DNA from: Paludibacteraceae bacterium
Lineage (GTDB): Bacteria > Bacteroidota > Bacteroidia > Bacteroidales > Paludibacteraceae
Length of the DNA stretch: 47,352 bases
Direction: 5' to 3'
Assembly (NCBI GenBank): GCA_017559385.1
Contig: JAFYSK010000042.1
Span: forward strand, 1 to 47,352
The notes beneath the pieces were generated by a model, which was not told where the DNA came from, did not search any database, and saw nothing but the letters and a program-made list of their open reading frames with translations. The position numbers were made by a program, and so were the translations under genes. Below, piece by piece: positions 15,341-22,939 of this stretch. Numbering within the stretch: position 1 is the stretch's first letter; each line of letters begins with the position of its first letter.

Positions 15341-16099
15341 TTAGAAGCGATAGCCCACGGCTACAGAGAGGAGGCGGGAGGAGAATAGTACTCCTGGATT
15401 ACCAAACCAAGAGGTTGTAACTGTAGCCATACCTCCTAATTCCATTTCAGCAAACCAATGTTCGTTACCGACATTGACACCCAACAAGGTAGGAGAGAAG
15501 GTGAAACCGTGAGAAACATATGGATCAGCATACAAGGTATAGCCAAGCCCTAAACCCGAGTATAATTCGACCAAAGGATGATGATAGTAAGTAAATCGCA
15601 CAGTAGGCATTATTGTGAGTTGATGCAATTGAGAGTCATATTTGTCCACCAAAGCACCATATCCATTGCGATGCTCCTGACTGGACCAAAGATAGAACCA
15701 GTCGGCTTCTACTCCTGCGCTAAACCATGTATTCACATCGTAGCGATAGCCAAGAAACAAGTGCCCAAACTGGTTGGGGCCATTCTTAGTAATAACACGA
15801 CAATCCATCAGATACTTATGCGCCTGATCAGCCGTCATGCCCTGAATCTGTTGCCAAATATAGTAATATGGATCTTCTGGAAGAGCTGATTTATGAATAC
15901 CCTGCATATTGCTAGGAGGCATGATAAAATTCAAGTCTTGATAATCGTGAAACAACTGGCGAGTACCCAATCCCCAACCAAGACGTAAGGAATGTCTGCC
16001 GTGGGTGAAATCAGTAGATGGCGTAGTATTCTCAGCCATCAAAGGGAAGACGGATATCCAGCTGAAGAGCAGTAAGAATATGCATGTATATTTCTTCAT
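15341..16099 (-). CDS. Small outer-membrane beta-barrel protein
   Basis: 252 residues from the ATG at 16099; an in-frame ATG at 16126 would overlap the previous gene and give a poor signal peptide. Signal peptide about 1-22 (FPLMAE). Strands such as HSLRLGWGLGTRQLF, FLGYRYDVNTWFSAGVEADW, LTIMPTVRFTYYHHPLVELY and LLSVAVGYRF at the end support a barrel of roughly 8-10 strands. It shares the closing strands with 14090-14743, so these are paralogues with different loops. A helical insert (IWQQIQGMTADQAHKYLMDC) is unusual for such a barrel. The gene starts 10 bases after 16110-16661. Confidence 0.8.
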   Translation of the reverse strand: MKKYTCIFLLLFSWISVFPLMAENTTPSTDFTHGRHSLRLGWGLGTRQLFHDYQDLNFIMPPSNMQGIHKSALPEDPYYYIWQQIQGMTADQAHKYLMDCRVITKNGPNQFGHLFLGYRYDVNTWFSAGVEADWFYLWSSQEHRNGYGALVDKYDSQLHQLTIMPTVRFTYYHHPLVELYSGLGLGYTLYADPYVSHGFTFSPTLLGVNVGNEHWFAEMELGGMATVTTSWFGNPGVLFSSRLLSVAVGYRF

Positions 16100-16109
16100 C
16101 TTTGCTATA

Positions 16110-16661
16110 TTATTTAGGTTGCACATAACGCATCGTCACACCAAGCGCCACACCACCAGATATAGCTTTAGGCTCTCCCGTCACATAAATCGTATCCCCT
16201 ACTACGCATGATTCTAACATAGGGTGATCGAAGCGAGTTAATACTTCAGAAGAGTAATTTAATAAATACATAATAGAATACTCGTACCCATCAATCAATA
16301 TAGGAGTATGTAACCTTATTCCACAAAAATATTGACTTCTCAAGTCTTCAATGCCACTAATTTGAAACATCTGCAAGGTACCCACAAAAGTAGGATATTG
16401 ACTCAAGTCATCTGGCGCCATCGGATTAGAAGGTGGTGTGATAGTATCAGCCAAGATGTACGGCAGCTTGTCAGAAGGTATATCTGCCACGGCAAACTCG
16501 CGATAAGAAGTTCCACCACCATTTGATATATGATTATCAAAATTTGGAGAATCAGGATAAGGAGGATTAGGAGAGCAAGCCATAAACATGAGCATAAGAC
16601 TCACTAACCAAAAAAGGAAGAATACCATCCGGATGAGTAGATTTTGTGTTACTGTTTTCAT
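16110..16661 (-). CDS. Lipoprotein of unknown function
   Basis: 183 residues from the ATG at 16661. The frame is open further upstream, but the promoter -7 box at 16696-16689 lies inside that extension, which decides the start. Lipobox ends at C29 (LMFMAC), after a basic N-terminus. The mature part is beta-rich: FVGTLQMFQISGIEDLRSQYF, IDGYEYSIMYLL, CVVGDTIYVTGEPKAISGGVALGVTMRY. The last segment resembles an OB-like or DUF-type secreted domain but I cannot name it. First gene of a probable three-gene unit with the barrel and the small lipoprotein. Confidence 0.72.
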   Translation of the reverse strand: MKTVTQNLLIRMVFFLFWLVSLMLMFMACSPNPPYPDSPNFDNHISNGGGTSYREFAVADIPSDKLPYILADTITPPSNPMAPDDLSQYPTFVGTLQMFQISGIEDLRSQYFCGIRLHTPILIDGYEYSIMYLLNYSSEVLTRFDHPMLESCVVGDTIYVTGEPKAISGGVALGVTMRYVQPK

Positions 16662-16688
16662 ACGCAATTTATGTTTTGAAATTCGCTG

Positions 16689-16719
16689 CAAAGGTACTGC
16701 TTTTTTTTGACATACGCAA
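16689..16719 (-). promoter_or_regulatory. Promoter of the 16.6-14.9 kb unit
   Basis: TTG (16719-16717), 20-base spacer with an A-tract, TACCTTTG (16696-16689). The words GCGTATGTCA and GCAGTACCTTTGCA recur in other promoters of this window (secG, rpmH in part). Confidence 0.8.
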
Positions 16720-16825
16720 AAAACAAACTGATGCAGCACAGTATGCAGGCAATTTGTATATGATTGATTTTGTGCGTATTATAATTTTATAAAAATAAAA
16801 AACTGATGCAGGCACAAAAAATGGC

Positions 16826-16856
16826 TTGCAGGAGTGGAAAAAATGTTGTAATTTTG
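16826..16856 (+). promoter_or_regulatory. Promoter of the TPR/HTH regulator
   Basis: TTG at 16826-16828, 20-base spacer, TAATTTTG at 16849-16856. The transcript leader includes a half copy of the CAAGGAACC repeat. Confidence 0.7.
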
Positions 16857-16870
16857 TGGCGAAATAGCGA

Positions 16871-16905
16871 ATAAGGATCCAAGAACCAAGAATCAAGACA
16901 AATTT
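16871..16905. repeat. Half copy of the CAAGGAACC dispersed repeat
   Basis: Words ATAAGGATCCAAG, AACCAAGAATCAAGACAAAT match the left arm of the elements at 25589-25687 and 42250-42345. It fills the leader just before the ATG at 16909. Confidence 0.55.
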
Positions 16906-16908
16906 GTT

Positions 16909-18522
16909 ATGAAGACAAAAGTTATAATCATAATAACATTGGTAATATGTTGCTCCTGCTCGAAAAAGACCACTATTGAGTGTGATGAGTTGCAGGAGGC
17001 GATATCACAAGTATGGCTGGATGCGGATGTGGCGCATGAGGTATTGGGGCAAATAGACATCAACTCCATCAATTACTACGAGCAGCAGCGCTACCGCCTG
17101 GCAGAAGCCCATCTAATGCTCAAGCGCGAACTAAGATTGCCTAGCGGAAGCGATATGGATGCGTTGGCGAAATACTTTGAGAGTTGCGAGGATGAAGCCA
17201 GTGTGGCAGAAGCCTATTATATACAAGGTGCATATTTAAACTGGCTAGGCAAGAACACCCAAGCCATGCAATACCTGAAGAAAGCAGAGAGCAATTCGGC
17301 GACTGCCATCATCAGAGGCATGACTTACTACAAGATGGGACGAATCAGCGAGAGCGAACAACTATATGACATTGCCCTAGAGAACTACCAGAAAGCACTA
17401 CCCTATTTAGAAGAAGCGGGATTACCTTTGTACTTGGCTTCAGTATATCGCGAACTAGGACGTAACACGAATAATGATAGCAGAAACCAGTATTTTGACA
17501 AAGCACTAACAGCGGCTCGGTTTATGGGAGATAGTATCTTGCAGATGGACATTCGATATGCACAACTATCTGCTAGTGAGCCTAATTCGCCAGAAATAGC
17601 AAGCATATGCCAATACATGTGCCATCAAGTAGGGCAAAAGCGATATGCGTATGACTTGGTGAAATATTATATTCGTACACACAAAGCCGATTCAGCAAAG
17701 ATATATCTTGATATTTTGGCCACAGATACCACCGCACAGATATGGAGTGCGCAGCAGCATTCCCTTTGGAAAAGCCAATACTTACACCTGAAAGGTCAAG
17801 ACAAAGAAGCGTATGAATCGCTGTATGATTTGTACAACGCATACTACAAGGAAGTGGAAGAGCAAGGAAGCGCTAGTGCGTTTGTAGCAGCGCAACACTA
17901 TGATAATGAGGTAGAAAAAGCGAAGAACTTGCAACTAGAATTGGACAAGCAGCGCCTATATATTGCCTTGGCTTTGGTACTAGTTGGGGTGTTGTGTGTC
18001 GTAATCATGGCGATCTTATTGATCACTCGTCAGCGGGCCAAGCATATGGTGGAGCAGGTGCGCTCGCAACAGGAGATTGTTCACCTGAAAGAGGAATTGA
18101 ATATTCGTCGCAACTCGCTCAAACGCATTATGAATCAGCGCATTGAGCTAAACAAGAACCTCCAAGAAGCCATATTGAGCCGCAAGAAAGAGGAGAGCAT
18201 CCCGCAATGGGCAAAAGCGTTTGTAGAACAGAATATTTTCTCCACGGAAGAGCAATGGCAAGACTTCTTGAAAGAGTTTGAAGAAGCCTACGGCGATATA
18301 CTAGCCAAACTGCAAAGCACCTACCCAAGACTCACCTCCACAGACCTACAAGTGATCGCCTTATATATATTAGGAATAGACAATTCAGATATTTGCCTCT
18401 TGACGGGTGCCAGCCAACGCACGATCTGGAGCCGCAGAATGCGCATCAAGAACCGAATAGGACTGGGCGAGAAAGAGTCGCTAGATAAGTGGATTGAGAG
18501 AGAGTTGAGAGTTGAGAGTTAA
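16909..18522 (+). CDS. TPR sensor-like protein with transmembrane helix and HTH
   Basis: 537 residues. An N-terminal hydrophobic signal with cysteines (VICCSCSKK; C15 or C17 may be lipidated) is followed by TPR-like helical repeats (about 60-330). A transmembrane helix is at about 346-367 (LALVLVGVLCVVIMAILLI) and a coiled coil at about 375-430. A C-terminal LuxR/sigma-like HTH (about 470-530: LTSTDLQVIALYILGIDNSD, RTIWSRRMRIKNRIGL) ends the protein. This layout, periplasmic TPR plus cytoplasmic HTH, is common in Bacteroidetes and suggests a one-protein membrane regulator. It is next to the envelope lipoprotein region; control of that region is only an inference. Its last codons come from a TTGAGAG repeat shared with aroC. 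Confidence 0.82.
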   Translation: MKTKVIIIITLVICCSCSKKTTIECDELQEAISQVWLDADVAHEVLGQIDINSINYYEQQRYRLAEAHLMLKRELRLPSGSDMDALAKYFESCEDEASVAEAYYIQGAYLNWLGKNTQAMQYLKKAESNSATAIIRGMTYYKMGRISESEQLYDIALENYQKALPYLEEAGLPLYLASVYRELGRNTNNDSRNQYFDKALTAARFMGDSILQMDIRYAQLSASEPNSPEIASICQYMCHQVGQKRYAYDLVKYYIRTHKADSAKIYLDILATDTTAQIWSAQQHSLWKSQYLHLKGQDKEAYESLYDLYNAYYKEVEEQGSASAFVAAQHYDNEVEKAKNLQLELDKQRLYIALALVLVGVLCVVIMAILLITRQRAKHMVEQVRSQQEIVHLKEELNIRRNSLKRIMNQRIELNKNLQEAILSRKKEESIPQWAKAFVEQNIFSTEEQWQDFLKEFEEAYGDILAKLQSTYPRLTSTDLQVIALYILGIDNSDICLLTGASQRTIWSRRMRIKNRIGLGEKESLDKWIERELRVES

Positions 18523-18532
18523 GAGTTGAGAG
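18493..18532. repeat. TTGAGAG tandem repeat at the joint 3' ends of two genes
   Basis: About five imperfect TTGAGAG units encode the C-terminus of the TPR/HTH protein on one strand and of AroC on the other. The two stop codons overlap within the palindrome TTAA at 18519-18522. Confidence 0.7.
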
Positions 18533-19553
18533 CTGTGAGGAAGTCCTGAAGGACTAGTGCAGCCATTGCCTCTACCACAGCTACGGCACGGACAGCAATA
18601 CAAGCATCATGACGACCAACTTTGAGCCCTAGGGGCTGTTCCAAAGGTTTTAAAGGTTCTAATAGTTTTAAAGGTTGAGAGTTGAGAGTTGAGAGTGTTT
18701 TGCGGTTGGTAGCCGTAGGCTTGAACACACAACGGAAAACAATCGGATTGCCATCCGAAATACCACCTGCTATACCGCCTGAGATAAGTTGAGGATCATT
18801 GGATAGATACATCTCGCTCCCCTTCAAACCTACGCCTTCAAATCCCGAACCATACTCAAAACCCTTGCAAGCATTAATAGAAAGCATGGCGTACGCCAGA
18901 TGACTTTGGAGTTTGTCAAAAATAGGTTCGCCGAGCCCAACAGGAAGGCCGGTGATTATACACTCAACTATGCCACCTATACTATCGCCTTGTTGCTGAA
19001 TATCAGCGATATATTGCGCAAAGTTATCGGGATTAGTTTCATTGCCCACTTGGATAAGTTGGGCGGAAATTTGGATATTTTTCTCGGCAAGTAATTGTTG
19101 CGCAACTGCACCTGCCACCACGCGTGAAGCTGTCTCACGCGCCGAAGCACGACCACCCCCACGATGGTCACGAATACCGTACTTCTCCTGGTAGGTACGG
19201 TCGGCATGACCTGGGCGATAGTTATCCTTGAGCCAGTCGTAGTCCTCTGAACGAGCATCTGCATTGCGGATAATAAAGGCGATAGGTGTACCCAAGGTCA
19301 CTCCATCGAGCACGCCACTAAGCCACTCGACCTCGTCCGCTTCGCGCTTTGCGCGTGGAGAAACTCCTGCCCCTCGCCTTATCGTCTCATCGCCTTTAGC
19401 CTCAAACCTTCCCGCGCGTTTATCCAAAGCCTCACGGATCCTATCCAAATCAATGCGCACACCCGCAGGCACACCATCCAGCACACCGCCGACAGCTCGA
19501 CCATGCGACTCCCCAAAAGAGGTAAAAACGAAGTTTTTGCCAAGAGTATTCAT
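18519..19553 (-). CDS. aroC: Chorismate synthase
   Basis: 344 residues from the ATG at 19553 (NTLGKNFVFTSFGESHGRA, the family's standard start; the longer frame to 19637 is A/T-rich and crosses the promoter). AroC converts 5-enolpyruvylshikimate-3-phosphate to chorismate with reduced FMN. Signatures seen: GESHGRAVGG, RPGHADRTY, DHRGGGRASARETASRV, GRHDACIAVRAV. Two places are unusual. Between RAGR and SPRAKREAD (about residues 50-65) there is a Gly/Arg-rich insert from a dispersed repeat. Before GRHDAC about 20 residues (STLNSQPLKLLEPLKPLEQP) come from TTGAGAG and TTTTAAAGG repeats. Both sit at normal loop positions, so the enzyme may still work. aroA is 6 kb away, not in the same operon. Confidence 0.95.
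   Translation of the reverse strand: MNTLGKNFVFTSFGESHGRAVGGVLDGVPAGVRIDLDRIREALDKRAGRFEAKGDETIRRGAGVSPRAKREADEVEWLSGVLDGVTLGTPIAFIIRNADARSEDYDWLKDNYRPGHADRTYQEKYGIRDHRGGGRASARETASRVVAGAVAQQLLAEKNIQISAQLIQVGNETNPDNFAQYIADIQQQGDSIGGIVECIITGLPVGLGEPIFDKLQSHLAYAMLSINACKGFEYGSGFEGVGLKGSEMYLSNDPQLISGGIAGGISDGNPIVFRCVFKPTATNRKTLSTLNSQPLKLLEPLKPLEQPLGLKVGRHDACIAVRAVAVVEAMAALVLQDFLTALNS
18641..18695. repeat. TTTTAAAGG plus TTGAGAG repeats inside aroC
   Basis: 18641-18675 holds CAAAGGTTTTAAAGGTTCT and a second GTTTTAAAGG; 18675-18695 is exactly three TTGAGAG units. They stay in frame and replace the loop before GRHD. The first type recurs in aroA (25203-25243) and glgB (44305-44345). Confidence 0.7.
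19341..19408. repeat. GGCGATGAG-type repeat inside aroC
   Basis: On the coding strand the words AAGGCGATGAGACGATAAGG and CGCGCAAAGCGCGAAGCG are seen. The first closely matches GAGGCGATGAGGCGAGAGG in the HPr-kinase-like gene (39100-39120). The encoded peptides share GDE (AKGDETIRRG and ERGDEARG). Confidence 0.55.
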
Positions 19554-19574
19554 GCGAAAAATTGATTTCGGTTG

Positions 19575-19582
19575 CAAAATTA
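19575..19582 (-). promoter_or_regulatory. -7 box for aroC
   Basis: TAATTTTG on the minus strand, 21 bases before the aroC ATG. It is divergent from, and close to, the promoter at 19592-19622. No clean -33 box. Confidence 0.5.
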
Positions 19583-19591
19583 CAAAAAAAA

Positions 19592-19622
19592 TTGCATATA
19601 TGAAAAAAAAGTTGTAACTTTG
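19592..19622 (+). promoter_or_regulatory. Promoter of the SGNH-like gene
   Basis: TTG at 19592-19594, 20-base spacer, TAACTTTG at 19615-19622; ATG at 19663. Confidence 0.8.
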
Positions 19623-19662
19623 CACGTTAATTTGCATTTATAGACACATAAAATAATAAGTT

Positions 19663-20373
19663 ATGAAAAAGTTGATTCTTTTAATTTCGGTAATTTTACT
19701 TATTTCCACATCTGCTATTGCCCGTCCACGTACCTTGTGGATGGTAGGCGATGGGGTTATGGCACACTACAACGACTCATTGGGAGCATGTGGTTGGGTG
19801 CAAGAGATGGAAGGATATTGGAGCAAAAATATGACCATCGTGAATGATGCAGCAATAGGCATGAGCATCCGCACCTTTATAAGCAACGACGGCATCAAAC
19901 AAGTAGAGAAAAAGCCCAATCGCACAATCATGTTTATCCAACTAGGTACAAACGACCTCAAGGAATACAATGTGGGCAGTTACAGTTCGTTGGATGCATT
20001 TAATCGCAGTTTGATAGAGCTGATTGATTTGGCATACAAGGCTAAGGTAAATGTGGTGCTCTGCACACCATTGGCACAGCCATTCTACCACGAAGGCAAA
20101 TTGATTGATCGTCTTGGAGCATACGCTGAGGCAATCCGCCGAGTAGGACTACACAAGCATGTTGCCGTAATCGACCTGGAGAAAACCACACACGAATGGT
20201 TAGCTAGCATGACTCCAGAAGAAGCAGCTCAATACTACGTATCGCTAAATGCAGAGGGTGGCGAGTTTCAGTTGAACGCAGCAGGTGCTGCCGTAGTGGC
20301 TAATATGGCCAAGCAAGCGATACAAGAGAGCAGTAGCAAGAAACTAAGACAAGTAATTAAGAAAGAGAAATAA
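19663..20373 (+). CDS. SGNH/GDSL hydrolase-like secreted protein lacking the catalytic serine
   Basis: 236 residues with signal peptide about 1-20 (TSAIAR). The fold signatures of the rhamnogalacturonan-acetylesterase-like SGNH group are clear: block I LWMVGDGVMAHY, a GACGWVQEM segment, block III LGTNDLK (95-98 GTND) and a C-terminal LNAAGA. However, block I reads G-D-G where the nucleophilic serine (GDS) should be at residue 31, and the usual D-x-x-H before LN-x-x-GA reads E-F-Q (Q203). Two of the catalytic residues are therefore missing and the protein is probably inactive as an esterase, perhaps a carbohydrate-binding pseudoenzyme. It is followed by a glycosyltransferase 7 bases later. Confidence 0.82.
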   Translation: MKKLILLISVILLISTSAIARPRTLWMVGDGVMAHYNDSLGACGWVQEMEGYWSKNMTIVNDAAIGMSIRTFISNDGIKQVEKKPNRTIMFIQLGTNDLKEYNVGSYSSLDAFNRSLIELIDLAYKAKVNVVLCTPLAQPFYHEGKLIDRLGAYAEAIRRVGLHKHVAVIDLEKTTHEWLASMTPEEAAQYYVSLNAEGGEFQLNAAGAAVVANMAKQAIQESSSKKLRQVIKKEK

Positions 20374-20380
20374 ATCTGCA

Positions 20381-21544
20381 TTGATAACACTGGAGCAAAT
20401 ATTAAACAGTTTGAACACCTCCGTAGCTATTAGTCTGCTAGCGGTGGTGTTGGTTGCCATGGTGTATCAAGTATATTTTTATTTTCGCTACATCAAAAAG
20501 GGCGGAGCAATATCTACGCCTCAGCCCAAAACCAATCACGAAGAATTACCACCCGTAAGTGTGATAGTATGCGCTAGGAATGAGTACAACAACCTACAGG
20601 AGTATCTGCCCATTTTGCTATCACAAGACTACCCTACTTACGAGGTAATCATCGTGGATGATAGTTCAGAAGACGACACGGAGTTTCTGCTAGAGCGACT
20701 TAAACACCAATATGTACATTTGTACCACACCTTCGTACCGCGCGGTGCTCGCGTGCTGAGCAGCAAGAAGTTGGCACTAACTATTGGTCTAAAAGCAGCA
20801 CACCATGAGCATATACTACTGACCGACGCCGACTGTAGGCCTGAGTCAAAGTATTGGATTAGAGAGATGATGCAAGGTTTCGCTAATGCCGACACCGAGA
20901 TGGTACTAGGCTTTAGCCCATATTTTGAGAAGAAGGGGTTGCTGAATCATCTCATTAGCTATGATACCTTATTCACTGGTCTGCAATATACAGGCATGGC
21001 TCGCGCAGGTTTTCCATACATGGGTGTAGGACGCAACTTGGCATACAAACGCAGCACCTTCTTTGACATGGGCGGTTTCAAAGGCTTGCTCAACAATCAA
21101 GCAGGCGATGACGACTTGTTTGTCAACCGAGTAGCGACCAAGAAGAATACCTCCGTCGTATGTACGCGCGATAGCCTAATATGGTCAGCTCCAAAAACCA
21201 CTTGGCACGAATGGCTGCACCAGAAGCGTCGTCATCTGTCGGTATCGCCTCAGTATAACCTGAAGAGCAAATGCAGACTAACAATAGAACCTATCAGCCG
21301 CGCACTATTCTACGCTAGCATCATCGCTAGCTTTATATGGGGAGGATGGATCGTTGCAGCTATTGCTGCTACGCTATTGGTGCTAAGATGGATCATGCAG
21401 ATGGTGATTATCAATATCTCAGCGCATCGACTAGGCATACGCAAAGTGGGAATGGGATTATTCATATATGATATCCTGCTACCACTGATTACATTATACA
21501 TCATTGCTACCCATCGAATAACGAAAAAACCTCTTTATTGGTAA
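20381..21544 (+). CDS. Membrane glycosyltransferase, family 2
   Basis: 387 residues using a TTG start at 20381, 7 bases after the previous stop. The first in-frame ATG lies 26 codons later and would remove most of the N-terminal membrane helix (about 15-33), which is why the TTG is chosen. The GT-A domain (about 55-270) shows VSVIVCARNEYNNL, VIIVDDSSED and the DXD-like TDADCRPES; the acceptor-side region has AGDDDLFVNRV and HQKRRHLSVS. Two or more membrane helices follow at the C-terminus (about 300-380). The enzyme is expected in the inner membrane, moving a sugar from a nucleotide donor to a lipid or polysaccharide. It is cotranscribed with the SGNH-like gene. Confidence 0.87.
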   Translation: MITLEQILNSLNTSVAISLLAVVLVAMVYQVYFYFRYIKKGGAISTPQPKTNHEELPPVSVIVCARNEYNNLQEYLPILLSQDYPTYEVIIVDDSSEDDTEFLLERLKHQYVHLYHTFVPRGARVLSSKKLALTIGLKAAHHEHILLTDADCRPESKYWIREMMQGFANADTEMVLGFSPYFEKKGLLNHLISYDTLFTGLQYTGMARAGFPYMGVGRNLAYKRSTFFDMGGFKGLLNNQAGDDDLFVNRVATKKNTSVVCTRDSLIWSAPKTTWHEWLHQKRRHLSVSPQYNLKSKCRLTIEPISRALFYASIIASFIWGGWIVAAIAATLLVLRWIMQMVIINISAHRLGIRKVGMGLFIYDILLPLITLYIIATHRITKKPLYW

Positions 21545-21578
21545 GAAAAACAACAACTAAATTTAATATATTGTAACT

Positions 21579-21884
21579 ATGGAAGAACAAAAAATCAACA
21601 TCAACCTTACTCCTGAAGTGGCAGAAGGTACTTATTCTAATTTAGCCGTTATTGCACACTCTAATTCTGAGTTCGTTATAGACTTTGTTCGTATGATGCC
21701 TGGTCAAAAGAGCGCTAATGTTCAATCACGCATCATCATGACCCCTGATAATGCCAAGAAATTGCTTTTTGCATTGCAAGATAATATAGCAAAATACGAG
21801 AAGCAAAATGGCACTATCAAACTGAACGGCACACCTGCTCCAGGAAGTACTATACCCATGTCCTTCGGCGGCGGTCAAGCATAA
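21579..21884 (+). CDS. DUF3467 family protein
   Basis: 101 residues, soluble. The conserved pattern is complete: INLTPEVAEGTYSNLAVIAHS, FVIDFVRMMPG, SRIIMTPDNAKKLLFALQDN, KYEKQNG. The last 20 residues are a flexible Gly/Pro tail. Family knowledge: DUF3467 proteins are short, widespread in Bacteroidetes and elsewhere, with no agreed function. It lies 34 bases after the glycosyltransferase without a visible promoter. Confidence 0.92.
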   Translation: MEEQKININLTPEVAEGTYSNLAVIAHSNSEFVIDFVRMMPGQKSANVQSRIIMTPDNAKKLLFALQDNIAKYEKQNGTIKLNGTPAPGSTIPMSFGGGQA

Positions 21885-21892
21885 TCATTAAC

Positions 21893-22035
21893 CAGACCGC
21901 TTTTACAAGCTGAGAGATATTAGACCGTGTTACTGTTAGACCGCGCTTCGCGCTGAGAGATGTCTATACTCTAACAGCGAAGCGATCTAATAACGTAGTG
22001 GTCTAACTTCTAGCAGCTAGCATAGCGAGCGGTCA
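21893..22035. repeat. AGACCG / CTAACAGCG palindromic repeat array
   Basis: The gap between two plus-strand genes is built from words such as AGACCGCGCTTCGCGCTGAG, TCTAACAGCGAAGCGATCTA and GCTAGCATAGCGAGCGGTC. The layout (constant flank, small hairpin core) is the same as in the GATCTACAG arrays, but the flank is different (TCTAACAG / AGACCG). Confidence 0.7.
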
Positions 22036-22050
22036 TAAATCTTTTAACCT

Positions 22051-22929
22051 ATGAAGAAGACATTCCCAGCCAGCCAACTCATTATCAATGAGGACGGCAG
22101 TATATTCCACCTTCACATCAAGCCAGAACATCTGGCAGATAAAGTGATACTAGTAGGCGACCAAGGTCGTGTAAACTTAGTAGCCTCCTTCTTTGACGAA
22201 GGAAGTATAGAATGCGATATTCAAAGTCGTGAGTTCCATACTATTACCGGTAAGTATCAAGGCAAACGAGTATCTTGTATCTCAACGGGTATTGGCACCG
22301 ACAACTGCGATATTGTGCTCAACGAATTGGATGCGCTAGCCAATATTGACTTTGCTACTCGCACCGAGAAAGACGAACACCGCACCCTAGAGATTGTGCG
22401 TGTGGGCACTTGTGGCGGTATGCAAGAGGATATACCTTTAGGAGCATTCCTAGTTAGCGAAAAATCAATAGGTTGGGACGGTGTATTGGCCTTCTACAAA
22501 GGTCGTGACGAGATTGCCGACCTTGGTTTTGAAGACACATTGGTGGACTTTATCCACTACCCAGCCAAAGCGGCACGCCCATACGTAGTAGCTGCTAATC
22601 CAGAGCTGGTTAACCGCATTGCGGGCAACGACATGCTGCGCGGATGCACCATAGCTGCCAATGGTTTTTATGGCCCTCAAGGTCGTATACTCCGCTGCGA
22701 TATCGCGGTAGATGACATCAACGACCGCATCACCGACTTCAGATACGAGGGACAACGCATCACCAACTACGAGATGGAAGGTAGTGCCATTGCTGGCCTT
22801 AGTTTGCTGATGGGACACAAAGCCATGACCGTTTGCTGCGTGATCGCTCAACGCAAAGTGGAAGCGGCGAATACCGACTATAAACCTCGCGTTAAAGAAT
22901 TGATACAAAAAGTGTTAGAAAGAATATAA
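22051..22929 (+). CDS. Nucleoside phosphorylase (uridine-phosphorylase-like)
   Basis: 292 residues, PNP/UDP phosphorylase superfamily. VILVGDQGRVNLVASFF is the phosphate-binding start, GTDNCDIVLNELDAL and EIVRVGTCGGMQEDIPLG are the core signatures, and NYEMEGSAIAGLSLLMGHKA is the ribose-binding Met-Glu segment. The expected reaction is phosphorolysis of a nucleoside to base and ribose-1-phosphate in the cytoplasm (salvage); uridine is more likely than purine from the overall pattern, but I cannot decide. The upstream gap is the repeat array; no promoter box is seen, so it may be read from upstream. DPP III follows after 10 bases. Confidence 0.9.
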   Translation: MKKTFPASQLIINEDGSIFHLHIKPEHLADKVILVGDQGRVNLVASFFDEGSIECDIQSREFHTITGKYQGKRVSCISTGIGTDNCDIVLNELDALANIDFATRTEKDEHRTLEIVRVGTCGGMQEDIPLGAFLVSEKSIGWDGVLAFYKGRDEIADLGFEDTLVDFIHYPAKAARPYVVAANPELVNRIAGNDMLRGCTIAANGFYGPQGRILRCDIAVDDINDRITDFRYEGQRITNYEMEGSAIAGLSLLMGHKAMTVCCVIAQRKVEAANTDYKPRVKELIQKVLERI

Positions 22930-22939
22930 TTAATATACA

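Noticed and set aside
19554-19637. Longer aroC start at 19637
   Set aside because: The extra 28 codons cross the promoter box and are A/T-rich; the family start MNTLGKNFVFTSFGESHG is at 19553.
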